DNA of 64,000 nucleotides from Tretioscincus oriximinensis (GCA_022410635.1 JAJVDF010000124.1:1162438-1226437), one strand, 5' to 3'. Positions 45,114 to 55,740 are shown, counted from the first letter of the stretch. Made by a program: numbers and translations. Notes: generated from the letters alone by a model not told the origin.

Positions 45114-45299
45114 TTTCAGGCCCCTAGAAATGGTTTTCAGTCCCTGGTGAAAACCTACCCGAAGGGTGAGATATAAATCCTCAAATAATGAATGAATGAA
45201 TGAACAAATGTATTAATTCTACATCAGATGATTCCCAAAGCATGCTCATAATGGAATCTGTTTGTATAATAAAAGAGTCAACATTCTGCGATATAATGA

Positions 45300-46143
45300 C
45301 ATGGCTCGGAACTTTGGCCTTCAGAGACCAATGACATAAGGAAGGGAAGAAAGAAGGAAAGAAGGAATGAATGAAAGAATAAAGGAAGGAATGGTTGGAA
45401 AAAGGGAAGGAAGAAAAAAGGAAAGGAAGGAAGAAGAAAGTAAAGNGAAAGAAAAGGAGGAACAAAGGAAAGAAGTAGTGAAAGAGGGACAGGAGGGGGC
45501 AAGGCAGGGAGGGGGTGGAGGCATGGATGGGAGGCATGGATGGATGCTGGCACGGATAGCTCAGTTGCTAAGGAATCCGTCTCTCATCTGGGAGATGGGG
45601 TTTTGAAGCCCTGTGTTGGACGTGGGGAGGACTGAGCACCTTCCACTAGCCTGTAGCTCTAGCCAACCCAGCTATTCGAAAGCATGAATTGTAAGAAATT
45701 ACAGCAGATGGTGACAAGATAAATAGGAACCACCACAGCCTGGAGGTGAAGATAGAATATAAGTCTTTGAGTTAAAAATAACCTTGTATACCGCTTTGAG
45801 ACCCTTTGGGTGAGAAAAGCAGGGTATAAAAACCCAGTTCTCCTTCTTCTATGCGTTTTATCCTTTGCTGTGATCCAACATTCAGGTGAAGGGAAAGATA
45901 TACATCTTTTAATCAATCAGTCAATCAATTAACTGCAAGTAGATACAGGGGAACTACCACAACCTGNTGGGGAAGATAGAATGGAAGCTTTCGGGCAAAA
46001 TACATCCTTGTAAGCCGCTTTGAGTCCCTTTGAAANGTGAGAAAAGCAGGGTATAAGAACCCAGTTCTTCTTCTTCTTCTTCAAAAGGGAGGATGGGCAA
46101 GAGCCCTCTGCACTACCGTAATGCAACGGGCTAATCTTGCTAG
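45300..46143 (+). mobile_element. Helitron-like element with SINE insertions
   Basis: Left part 45300-45545 (ctcggaactttggccttcag, purine-rich core, gggggtggaggcatggatgg) and right end 46085-46143. The right terminus has the hairpin GCCC..TGCA / TGCA..GGGC (46103-46131), eight bases, then CTAG (46140-46143) followed by T. This matches the Helitron 3' rule of a hairpin about 10 bases before CTRR. TTC-tailed SINEs occupy about 45549-46084. Confidence 0.6.
45549..46084 (+). mobile_element. Two TTC-tailed tRNA-derived SINEs in tandem
   Basis: The first has a tRNA-like head gcacggatagctcagttgct with a degenerate B box (ggggttttgaagccc) and runs to about 45925. The second, headless, runs 45935-46084 and ends gagaaaagcagggtataaga then (TTC)n. 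45650-45925 is nearly identical to the inverse of 58256-58520. Confidence 0.75.
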
Positions 46144-47200
46144 TAATATATAAATACTGATTGCAACAGCCAACCCAACACTTTTCTTCCAGGGTCCTGG
46201 AAGAGAAGAAAAAGCAGTTTTGCTCTTATGTTGTTGCTGCTCCTGACAATTCAGTCCCTTCTGAATTAAACAAATAGAAACCGGAGAGAAAGAAAAAATA
46301 ACTAAGTGGAAAAAGTGTATAATAATAGTAATGATGATGATAAGAGGCTTTCCTTCTCAGTTCAAATCTCTCCCCGTTCTGAATGTGTATTAAAATCAAT
46401 TTTCGGGAGCTTTGGAACAATTTGTGCCACAAGCTTTGCATAGATGTTGTCTCTGGCCTTGAAATAGAGGAAACGGGAGGCTGGGTGGCCGTCAGTTACC
46501 TTAGGCACTTTGTGAGGCGAGGCCGCTCAAGAGATTCCAAGATGGAGAAATTCCAGCTGGTAAGTCCGTAGGCCCTGACCCTTGTAGTGGAGGCAGCTGG
46601 GGCAAGAGTCCTGTTCGACNTTGGCATCAAATGCAAGCAAGTAAAATGCTGGACAATGTCTTTCAGTATGGAACCTATAGCATCCTGCCTTGGTGCTGGC
46701 GTATTCTAATGCTTGCCCTTTTTTGAGCAGGGTTATGGTCACTCAGCTTTATTTTAAAACTTCTTCAGTCCATTTCCAGCCCCTAAGAATGGATTTTAGT
46801 CCAGAAAAACAAACAGACTAAGCTCATTTTTAAGGACTGAAGATGAAATGAAGAAAGTTTAGAAATAAAGGTGTGACTAGAGCTAACGTTTTTTGTGCCT
46901 TGGAACCCCAAGGGATTCTGGGTATTCCATATACCTGGTGATTACCAGCTAGGCAAAGGATGGCATGCAAGATTTCTACTTGTAAATGGAAATGCAGTGT
47001 AAATATGAAGGCCCTTTCTGCATTTAGCCTAATTCTGGTTTATATCTTAGAACAGAATCTGTTCAGCAGTACCTACNGAGCACTTATTAAAAGCATCTAT
47101 TCAGCATCTGAAGTAGACTTGCCTACATAAGCTCATGGCTGCTGATCTTTTTCTTGTTAGTCTCTAAGGTGTCACGAGAGCCCCTTGCTAAATATTGTAG
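46144..47200. other. Intergenic, little recognised
   Basis: No exon seen. 47090-47180 carries a short interspersed motif (ttgttagtctctaaggtgtc) also found reversed near 24045. Confidence 0.45.
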
Positions 47201-47202
47201 AA

Positions 47203-47530
47203 CTAGCTGAATTAGCCCGTTGCGTTATGGTAATGCAATAGGCTCTAGCCCCTCCTCCCCCTTGCTTCCATCCATGCTTCCACCCACTCCTTTCCCCTCC
47301 TCTCCCTCTTTCACTTGCTGTTTTCTTCCTTTCCATTTTCCTTTCCTTTCGTTCCATCCATCCATCCTTTCCTTCTTTCTTTTGTTCCTTCCTTCATTCA
47401 TCCATCCTTTGTTCTTTCCTTCCTTTCTTCCTTGCCTTCATTCTTTCCCTCTTTCTTGTGTCTTCTTTCTTTACTATCTTCCTCCCTTTCTCTCTGGAGG
47501 CTGCCAAAGTTCCAAGTCCTGTCACTGGAC
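47203..47530 (-). mobile_element. Helitron-like element (3' terminus at left)
   Basis: Begins CTAG then the inverted hairpin (gcccgttgcgtta..taatgcaataggc) and a long C/T-rich core, ending with the ctctggaggctgccaaagtt unit. Read on the minus strand, this ends hairpin + 8 bases + CTAG. Confidence 0.6.
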
Positions 47531-47539
47531 TCATTGATA

Positions 47540-47870
47540 CCCGTTTTTTATATGTACAGATTTCTGCTAGATATTCAGACTGGCAAAGTTATTTTTTTAA
47601 ACTTGGATTATCTGATAAAATGTTCAAGATTATCAGACACCTCCCACCACTGGTAGGGGCACATAGGAGGGCCTTCTCTGTGGTGGCTCCCACACTCTGG
47701 AATAGCCTTTCTGTCCTTCCAGGGAAGGTGAGTGGATGGGTTGGAGGAAGGAAGTTTTAAAACATTTTATCAATGTGTATTTATGTTTTTTTTTTAATTT
47801 TCTTGATCTTTTGTTACCTGTCCTGGGGCCAATGGTGAAGGGCGAGATATAAATTGCCAGAAATATTACT
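47540..47870 (+). mobile_element. L2-type LINE 3' fragment
   Basis: Encodes RRAFSVVAPTLWNSL, an L2 C-terminal signature, and ends in gggcgagatataaattgcca. Confidence 0.7.
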
Positions 47871-47953
47871 TCAGCAATAAAAAAATGTCAGGCTCAGGAC
47901 CGGACAAGCTTTCGGAATTCTGAGAAAAGTGGTTCCTATACTTACCTCTAGGA

Positions 47954-49004
47954 TAGGCTGACCAGATGACCCCTTTTGGGGTGTGTGTGTTGAAAACCTG
48001 TTTTTGGGGTGCCTCCTGTTTTTTTCTGAAGAAAAAACAATTTCAAAAAAATAATTAAAGATATAAAAATTATGATAGTATAAAACAAAGATGGATACAG
48101 GATTTAGACATGAATGAGGAAAATTGGGAAATATGGAGGAAAGAATTTCTTTTAATTAAGTACAATAAATTTAGAGAAGGAGAACTTAAATTAATGACAA
48201 AGTGGTATAGGACGCCATCTCAATTATCACATATGCTTAATACATCACCAATATGTTGGCATTGCAATACAGACCGAGGGACCTACATTCATATGTGGTT
48301 TGAATGTACAGAAGTTAGGAGGTTCTGGGAACAGATTACGGGGGAACTCACGAATATATTCCAAGTGAACATTCCAGTTGTAAGGGAGGTCCTTATAGGA
48401 AACAAGAATATAAGACAAATAGAGAGAGGAAATACATATATATTCAAGCAAGGGATAAGGGCAGCGCATATTCAGATAGCAAGAGGATGGAAGGATAAAG
48501 AAAAATGGACCCTAGAAGCCTGGTATGACTATATGGCAGAAATTGTACTCTTTGACTTCCTAAGGGAAAGAAGGCTAAAAAGATTGGGAATTGTATCCCG
48601 CCCAGTATGGGAGGTACAGTGGAGGGCCTTCATTACCTACGTGATATTTCATAAGATGTATTCCCCCACGGCATTTATGATATATTGGATTCTGGATTTG
48701 AAAAGAATTACCTAAAATTTAGTTGGATATCCTCAAGTAGAGGGGGGGAGGGAGGGGGAGCACTTTTTGGTGAGGTGGAGGGGATTTTTTTATTGTATGG
48801 CATGTATAGAGAAATGGACGATTTCAATGTGTATTTTACATATGTGTATTTTACAATGTCATACTTTATAAATATCAATAAAAATATACTTTCAAAAAAA
48901 AATAAATCTTTTTTTGAAAAACATTTCCTCAGAAATAACTGAGAGGCTGCCCAAAACTGGGTTTTCAACCCCCCACCCCCCAAAGGGGTCATCTGGTCAG
49001 CCTA
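47954..49004. mobile_element. Hairpin family A element split by an L1
   Basis: The left arm 47954-48054 (TAGGCTGACCAGATGACC) and right arm 48890-49004 (ggggtcatctggtcagccta) form one hairpin element. The loop is interrupted by an L1 fragment flanked by tttcaaaaaaataa and tttcaaaaaaaaataaa. Confidence 0.8.
48055..48889 (+). mobile_element. L1 LINE ORF2 C-terminus and 3' end, 5'-truncated
   Basis: An open frame of 201 codons at 48110-48715 (extending upstream with RWIQDLDMNEENWEIWRK) carries KWYRTPSQLSHM, the cysteine motif CWHCNTDRGTYIHMWFEC (C-x2-C, H-x4-C) and WTLEAWYDYMAEIVLFDF. The frame is intact to its stop; the 3' tail is A-rich. A 5'-truncated retrotransposed copy, relatively young. 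Confidence 0.88.
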
Positions 49005-49156
49005 CTTACCTCTCATCATATCCTAGCTCAAAAGATGGAGTATACAGCTAGCTGTGCTCCCTAATGGGAAGTATCAAATTGTCTAATTTAACTGACCTGG
49101 TCAAATACTGTGAACGTCACTGCTATTGTTACTGTCGGAAATTAGTTGATATGTAA

Positions 49157-49372
49157 TAGGCTGACCAGATGACCCCTTTTGGTGTGTGTGTGTGTAGAAA
49201 CCTGGCTTGGAGTGCCTTACAGTTTTTGCTGAGGAAATTTTTTTTCAAAAAAGAGTTTTTTGGGGAATTTTTTTTCTTTTTTTAATTGTTTTTTCCTCAG
49301 GAAAAACCAGGAGGCACTGCAAAACCGGGTTTTCAAACTCACCCCCCCCCCCCCAAAAAAGGGGTCAGCCTA
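49157..49372. mobile_element. Hairpin family A element
   Basis: The left arm is complete (TAGGCTGACCAGATGACC); the right arm lacks a few bases next to its end (ggggtcagccta). Loop of A/T homopolymers. Confidence 0.78.
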
Positions 49373-49414
49373 CTTTAGGATAGTAGGGACATTTGTAAAA
49401 TGTTGTTTTGAAAT

Positions 49415-49598
49415 TAGGCTGAGCTGACCAGATGACCCCTTTTGTGGGGGGGGGGGAACCCGGTTTTGGGGTGCCTCCCGGTTTTTGCTGAGGAAAAAAA
49501 AAGTTTTTTTGAAAAGAAATTTCCTCAGCAAAAAACGGGAAGCACCCCAAAACAGGGTTTGCACCCCCCACCAAAAAAGGGGTCATCTGGTCAGCCTA
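49415..49598. mobile_element. Hairpin family A element
   Basis: The left end has a short duplication (taggctgagctgaccagatg); the right end is canonical. Third copy within 1.65 kb. Confidence 0.78.
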
Positions 49599-49687
49599 TT
49601 TGAAACAAATAAAANAAAAAGAAGAATGCTTTCTGGGCTGCCGCTTCAGCAGAACCTAATAAATAAATAAATTGCCAAACAAATTGA

Positions 49688-50318
49688 AATCACCACATCT
49701 CAAGAGAGATATTTTGGAACTGGAGAAGGTGCAGAAGAGGGCAACAAAAATGATCAAGGGTCTGGAGCACCTCCCTTACGAAGCAAGGCTGCAACGTGTG
49801 GGCNTCTTCAGCCTTGAAAGGAGACGTTTGAGGGGTGATCTGATTGAAGTGTACAAAATCATGCATGGGATCGACAGGGTGAATAGAGAAAAAATGTTTT
49901 CTCTATCACACAACACAAGGACCAGAGGGCCCTCCTTAAAACTGTTGGGTAGAAAAGTGAGAACAGGCAAAAGAAAGTATTTTTTCACCCAGAGGGTCAT
50001 CGGCCTGTGGAATTTACTTCCTGAAGAGGTAGTGGTAGCTAACAGNTTGGATAGTTTCAAGACAGGACTAGACAGGTTTATGGACACTAAAGGTATAAAT
50101 GGATACTAGGATGGATGTCTGGATGTTGCCTCTGGGATGGAGCAACAGGCAGGAGTCCTGAAATACCATTTGCAGGGAGTCCTAAACAGGAGCATATTTT
50201 NCTTTCCTCTGTTTGGACTGCCCAGGTGCATCTGGTGGGCCTCTGTGTGACACAGAATGCTGAACTTGATGGGCTGTGGCCTGATCCAGTATGGCTCTTC
50301 TTATGTTCTTATGTTCTT
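49688..50318 (+). mobile_element. CR1-like LINE, ORF2 end plus 3' end
   Basis: An open frame covers SPHLKRDILELEKVQKRATK to FKTGLDRFMDTKGINGY, then the 3' end to tcttatgttcttatgttctt. It ends about 70 bases before the IL25 exon acceptor. Confidence 0.85.
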
Positions 50319-50390
50319 AATAAATAAATAATCTTTCTCTGTGATGTCTTCAGCCCCAATACGTTCTCTCGTCTTCCTTCCTTCCTGCAG

Positions 50391-50614
50391 GGTGCCATCT
50401 TGGTGGTACTTTCAAGCTTTTGGCAAGGTGAGGCCCTCAATTGTATGTCTGAGGATCACTGCTGTGATGAGGAGAAAACGAACCACATGGGAAACCTCCT
50501 CGTGAACAAATCCACATTTAAGTTATTGAATCGAGCATTGAATTCAGCAGAGAGTTGCCAAGCATCATCTAATGGAACCCTTGCTCAGAGATCCATTTCA
50601 CCTTGGACATACAA
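50391..50614 (+). CDS. IL25: IL25 exon, signal-peptide end to SISPW motif
   Basis: Acceptor ccttccttcctgcag; 224 bases; donor GTAAGA. Reads from GAILVVLSSFWQGEALNC to RSISPWTYK. In human the corresponding exon also begins inside the signal peptide, so a short upstream exon with the ATG is expected. Confidence 0.9.
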
Positions 50615-53600
50615 GTAAGAGAAGAGGGGCACATGGGACTCGTTGATGCTGGTGGGCAGAAGCTTGAGGACAGACAAGGGAAAGAATTTTTTTTTCACCC
50701 ACAAAACCCTGTCCCCACTGAGCCTTATTCTGGGTTCTATCTTGGGACAGAGCTTGGCCATCCACATGCCAGCGTGAGCTGTGGCAGCCCCCTAGCATTT
50801 AGAAGAAGAAGAAGAAGAACTCGGTTCTTATACCCCGCTTTTGTCACCTTTCAAAGGGACTCAAAGCGGCTTACAAGGACATATTTTGCCCGAAGGCTCA
50901 CATTCTATCTTCCCCACCAGGCTATGGTGGTTCCCATGTATCTACTTGCAGTCAGTTGCAATTTCTTGCAATTTATGCTTTCGAATAGCTGGGTTGGCTA
51001 GAGCTACAGGCAAGTAGAAGGTGCTCACCCCTCCCCACTTCCAACACAGGGCTTCGAAACCCCATCGCCCAGGCGAGAGACGAATTCCTAAGCAACTGAG
51101 CTATCCGTGCTCAGTTGGCAGGCTCTTATTCTGAGATAGAGCCCTAAACAGAGCTCAGTGGGGACAGGGTCAGAGGGTCCTTGGTCTATGAAATTGACTT
51201 CCAGAATAGGTGGTGGTAGCTAGCGGTATTGAGTCAACAGTGTGAAGCAGCTGCAAAAAAGGCAAACACTATCCTGGGGTGTATTAAGAGAAGCATAGAA
51301 TCTCTATCACATGAAGTAATTATTCCTCTCTTGGAACACTGTGTTCAGTTCTGATAAACTAGAGCAAGTTCCAAAGAGAGTTACAAGGATGGTATGTGGT
51401 CTGGAAACTATTTCCGATGAGGAATGGTTAAAGTATCTAGGGATGTTTAGACTGCAAAAGAGAAGCCCGAGAGGAGACCTGATAGCTGCCTACAAATGTC
51501 TGAAGGGCTGCCACAGAGCAGAGGGATCAGCATTGTTCTCCTTGGCACGTGAATCTCTAGAAACAATGGGATGAAAGTGCAAGGGAATAGATTTAGATTA
51601 GATATTAAAAAAATCCTAACAGTAAGAGTAATAAACCAGTGGAACAGGTTGCCACAGGAGGCGGTGAGTTAGCCTTCGCTGGAAGTCTTCAAACGGAGGC
51701 TGGACAGTCATCTGTTTGGGATGGTTTAATGAATCCTGCCTTGGGCAGTGGGTTGGACCCGATGGCCCTGGAGGTCCCTTCTAACTCTATATTCTATGAT
51801 TCTATGATAACTTCAACATGGGATTAGAGACAAATTCACAAAAGGCAGGTGTATCAATAGCTATTAGGGTGGATGTCTTGACACTGCCCCCAGGATGGAG
51901 CAATAGGCTGTATTCCAGAAATAAGAAGAAGAAGGGGAAGAAGAAAAAGAATGTGGTTTTTATACCCTGTCCTTCTCANCAGAAGGGACTCTGAGTGGCT
52001 TACAAGATTAATTTTTGCCTGAAGGCTTATGTCTATTCTATCTTCCCCATCAGGTTAATGGTGCTATTCGTTTATCTAATTAAAATGTCGATGGCAAATC
52101 AAATAGCTGAGTTGGCTATTGCTGAAGGCCAGTAGAGGGCGCTTACCCCCTCCACATCCAACACAGGGCCTCAGAACTGGAACTCTCTGTTGAAAGACTG
52201 GCTCTTAGCAACCTCACCATTTGTGCACCTTTTGCAGGAATTGAGAAGAGAGGAAGTGTTTTCCTTCATCTGCTTGAGATGCCCAGGGGCAACTGGTGGG
52301 CCACTTGAGGCAGAACACTGGACTAGAGGGACTATGGCTGATTCAGCAGGGCTCCTCTTTATGTTCACCATGCTCCAGAGCCCCGTAGCATTTTGCTGGA
52401 CTGTAGAAATACCTGTTTAGACAAGCATTTCCAGGTGCTGCCCTCTACTCCCTTTGGCCTGCAACTGCAAGCCTTTGAACAGCATTTCCTGAGTCCAGCT
52501 GCAGGGCAGGACTGCTTTCTTGTAGAAAACCACTGGCACCATTGATCAGCAGGGAGTGTTTATCATGGCAGGCTGTGGTGGCCAGAAGCATCTGTTTGCA
52601 GCTTCTTCTAGTTCCATGGCTCCAGTTCTTTTCGGACAGAGACAATCCTGGCCACATCCATACTCTGGTCCCAGCTGCAAGGCACTCTGTTTGGGACTGC
52701 CCTTGAAGACAGTTCAGGAGCTGCTAACTCACATAGCTGATCCAATTGAAAAGAGGTGCCAGGAGGCATAGATTTAAATAGGAGCTCTTCCGCTTGGCTC
52801 CTCATCGTGACTCTGCTGCCGTGCAGTTGGGCGGTCCTCCTATCGATCTATTTTCAGATTGGAATTTGGGACAGGTCCTCCTCAGTGGTAACTTCCCCGT
52901 CCCAATTTCAGGCACTGACGCTGTTTTTAAAATATTTTTATTTGCACTGTGTAAAGAGGGGAAAGAAAAATCCTTCTCTGCCTATTTGGAAAAGTTCAGC
53001 TACTACCCCCAATAGTCCTCTTGTGTGTCTACACCCTCGAAATGCAACCGGATTCTGGGAATAAAATGGTTTCCACAAATTGATTGGCTTGGATGTGATC
53101 CCTGGGAAGCAGAGATTTATTTTGACCGTCTTATAACTCATAGAATCATAGAAATAGACTGGGAAGGGACCTCCAGGGCCATTGGGTCCAAATCCCTGCT
53201 CAATGCAGGATTCACTAAACCATCCCAATAGAATCAAAGAATTACAGGCAGCGTTCCAGGTGTAAACAATAGCAAGCTGCCAGCTTCCTGTNTCTCTACT
53301 TCCTGACAGAACGTTTGTTTCCTGTTTTATGGTTTTAAATTGTATTTCTATCTGCTTTTCTACNCCGATTTTTCACAGTGACAAGCGCTTATTATAAACA
53401 CCTGGAGGTCTGGCAGTTTCACGAAGCTGGGAAATGTAGTCCGAGCAAGAGGCAACCTCTTCTGCCCAGCCCACATCATGGGTCCTCTGCCCTGCAGCTC
53501 NCAGCATGCATTGGAACTTTCCCTGAGAGGGAGGAAACATTTTTTCTGCTTACAGGAAGGTGGCTGTGGGACCTGTCTAAATAATAGGTGTGATCACAGC

Positions 53601-54135
53601 TCTTAGCTGCAAAGTTTAAACATGAAACCAGTACCTGTCTAAAGGTGTCATATGCCATGGATTTAACGGAAAACCCGCGATGTTACACTGTCATCCGGGC
53701 TGAAGAGGCAAAAAACCCTGATTTTTGCAGCAATTTNGGCAGGTCTGTGAACTGTGTCCTGGCTTTGGATGTTTGCATTTTTGGTAACCTCATAGCTGCC
53801 ATGTCTGTTCTTCACCCAACAGAGAGGATTTCGAGCCCCAGCGCTTCCCACAACGCATCTATCGAGCCCAGTGCAATTGCCAAAGCAGCTGTGTCGCCCT
53901 CCGTGATTACAAGCCATGGGGCAGCTACAGATATTACCCAAAAGAGGATAAGAATGCGAACTCCGTCCCCTTCGAACTCAACATCTTTGTCTACAAACGG
54001 ACGCCGTGTGCAAACGGATCCAGAATGTTCTACTTAGAGCGGGTTAATTACACGTGGCCTGTGGCCTGCATCTGTGTGGTGGTAAAAAGGACCTCTTCAC
54101 GGGGTGCGATAACCACAACATTTCGGCAAGGATAG
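50391..54135 (+). CDS. IL25: IL25 (IL-17E) cytokine (gene span, two exons, start exon not found)
   Basis: Exons 50391-50614 and 53823-54135 join through an AA|A lysine codon to give about 178 residues (human 177). Secreted cytokine of the IL-17 family that signals through IL-17RB/IL-17RA and drives type-2 responses. Seen: a hydrophobic leader end (AILVVLSSFW), the adjacent cysteines HCCDEEK (human SCCPSK), AESCQASSNGTLAQRSISPW (human PESCRASEDGPLNSRAISPW), RFPQRIYRAQCNCQSSCV (human RLPQDLYHARCLCPHCV), YKRTPCANG and LERVNYTWPVACICV (human LERRLYRVSLACVCV). Four N-glycosylation sequons (NKS, NGT, NGS, NYT). Differences from human: tyrosine instead of the extra cysteine before LER, a longer central loop and a longer tail after the CxC. 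The start codon lies in an upstream exon I did not find. Position between EFS and CMTM5 agrees with human. Confidence 0.92.
50705..51171. mobile_element. Hairpin family B element split by a SINE (IL25 intron)
   Basis: Left arm about 50705-50800 (ccctgtccccactgagcctt) and right arm 51111-51171 (gctcagtggggacagggtc). Between them a complete minus-strand TTC-tailed SINE at 50801-51110 starts with (GAA)n and ends at its tRNA-like head (ctgagctatccgtgc). Confidence 0.8.
51171..52370 (+). mobile_element. CR1 interrupted by a second CR1 and by a SINE (IL25 intron)
   Basis: Outer CR1 at 51171-51235, 51812-51912 and about 52210-52370. Inserted in it are a classic CR1 at 51236-51811 ending attctatgattctatgat, and a minus-strand SINE at 51913-52205 (agaagaagaaggggaagaag to ctgttgaaagactggc). 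Confidence 0.7.
53132..53232 (-). mobile_element. CR1 LINE 3' end
   Basis: Starts catagaatcatagaaatag and runs to tcactaaaccatcccaat, the classic CR1 terminus in reverse. Confidence 0.85.
53250..53583 (+). mobile_element. TIR element family C copy (IL25 intron)
   Basis: aggtgtaaacaatagcaagc start; contains aagctgggaaatgtagtccg at about 53425 and a diverged second motif (cagctcncagcatgcattgg); ends gacctgtctaaata. Lies 240 bases upstream of the IL25 terminal exon. Confidence 0.72.
53823..54135 (+). CDS. IL25: IL25 terminal exon, cysteine-knot core and stop
   Basis: Acceptor cttcacccaacag, stop TAG at 54133-54135. Encodes EDFEPQRFPQRIYRAQC and continues to ACICVVVKRTSSRGAITTTF. Holds five cysteines of the IL-17 fold. 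A competing frame through the same DNA is only an open-frame shadow. Confidence 0.92.
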
Positions 54136-54820
54136 GTCTTGCTTTGCAGAAGGTCCTGATATTGCTTTGGGGCAACAAGGAGAAGTAGCAAATTATTCCT
54201 TTTTTTTGCATCAGGAAAATTGGAATGGATAAACCTGGAGTTCCCTATAGCTTGGGCTGTATTCACATGGCACTTACTGAATCCAGACTCTCCTGGTGGT
54301 AGTCTGTTTTATCCGTTTAAAGGCGCCTCGTTCCTATATTTACAGTATATTCCAAGTTCTGTTATTCTGGCAGCTCCTGTCGAGCAAGATTTTCTGATCA
54401 CGTGACACACTCTCCCGTCAGCCATTTTGGGTGCTGGAAGTTATCCGGTGCGGAAATCGTGCTCCGGGAGCCCAAAAATCGCAGGCATCTGGAATTCTCC
54501 GCCTGGGCAAAAAAAATTGTGACATCACTTCCAGGGCAGGACCAGAAATGAACTGTGTGCGTCTGTTACAGAATGTATGTAGGAAAGGGGGGAAGTTGGG
54601 AAGAAGTTGAGATAATTCTATAACTTAGTCGGATGTCCCGCGTCCCCCTCCCTCTCCCACCTGTGCACCTGAGGGTTTATACTTCCCTGTCCTTATTTAG
54701 GTTCCACACAGACACACTGTGAGGTGTTGTGCTTGTACTGCTGTTTCCCTCTGTGAATTGGCCACTGAATAAAAGTTCCTGATACAAACGTTGACTGGTG
54801 ATTCCCACTAGTGTGCATGG
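54136..54820 (+). other. IL25 3' region
   Basis: Presumed IL25 3' untranslated sequence and downstream flank. tgaataaaag at about 54765 could serve as a polyadenylation signal but is distant; not proven. 54420-54550 has a distant resemblance to 27900-28030. Confidence 0.4.
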
Positions 54821-54824
54821 GGTT

Positions 54825-54982
54825 GTTCTGCCTCCAGCTTGGAGCGACAGGCAGGATTCCTGAAGAACCATCTGCCTCCTTTGGCTTGAGACGCCCAGGT
54901 GCAATTGGTGGGCCACTGTGTGAAACTGAATGCTGGGTTAGATGGGCTGCGGCCCCATTCAGCAGGGCTCCTGCTATGTCCT
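54825..54982 (+). mobile_element. CR1-like LINE 3' terminus
   Basis: gttctgcctccagcttggag through gggccactgtgtgaaactga to cagcagggctcctgctatgt. Confidence 0.75.
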
Positions 54983-54984
54983 TG

Positions 54985-55420
54985 CTAGTGGAATTGGCCT
55001 GTTGTGTTACAGTAATGCAATGGGCTCTGGCCCCTCCGCCCCCTTTCTTCCATCCATGCCTCCACCCATTCCCTTGCCCCCTCCCACTTGCTGCTGCTGT
55101 GCTTCATTTCTTTCCCTTTCCCTTTCTTTCCTTCTTTGTTTTACTTTTCTATCTTCCTTTCTTTCTTTCCATCTGCCATCCAATACTTCCTTTGATCTTC
55201 CTTTACTTCCTTCCTTTCCATCCCAGTACTGAGACGTTCCACTGCTTGAACCTTTCCACCCAGAGACTGGCCCAATGATTACTTCCCTCTGTTTTCTGTC
55301 TTTTAGCCACTTTCCAACCCGGGACGGGTCTCTCTGGAGGCTGCCAAAGTTCTGAGCTCTGTGACTGGCCTCTGCAGGCTGCCAAAGTTACGAGCCCTGT
55401 CNTTGGTTTCTAGAGGCAGC
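54985..55420 (-). mobile_element. Helitron-like element (3' terminus at left)
   Basis: Starts CTAGTGGAATTGGCCTG with the inverted hairpin (ggcctgttgtgtta..taatgcaatgggc) and a C/T-rich core, and ends with two tandem copies of the ctggaggctgccaaagttc unit (55335-55415). Confidence 0.6.
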
Positions 55421-55737
55421 TTCCGAACTATTTTCATGGCCAGCTCCTTATACAGCGCATTACAGTAGTCCAAATTGGAAGTTACCAGGGTATGGATTAC
55501 TATGGCTAAATTATCACTGTTCTGAAGTGACCATAACTGGTGAACCAGACGCAACTGGTAGTAGGGACTCCTGGCCACCGCCGCCACCTGATTTTCAAGT
55601 GTCAGCGAAGAGTCCAGGAGCACCCCCAGATTTCGCACCCGTCCCTTATAGGGCAATTCTACCCCGTCAAGGACAGAGTGCCTCCCCACAAGAACAGCCT
55701 TTATGTCTAAAACGTCTTTCACCAGAGGGCAGCGCAC
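55420..55737 (-). mobile_element. L2-type LINE fragment
   Basis: The minus strand encodes GRVRNLGVLLDSSLTLENQV and LVTSNLDYCNALYKELAMKI, an L2 reverse transcriptase end. Confidence 0.82.
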
Positions 55738-55740
55738 CTA

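Noticed and set aside
48110..48715. 201-codon intact open frame as a host gene
   Set aside because: It is the L1 ORF2 C-terminus (cysteine motif and surrounding residues), inserted with a target duplication.
53645..54037. Alternative 130-codon frame over the IL25 terminal exon
   Set aside because: The real exon is read in another frame with a proper acceptor at 53822 and the IL-17 cysteine pattern; this frame is a shadow.
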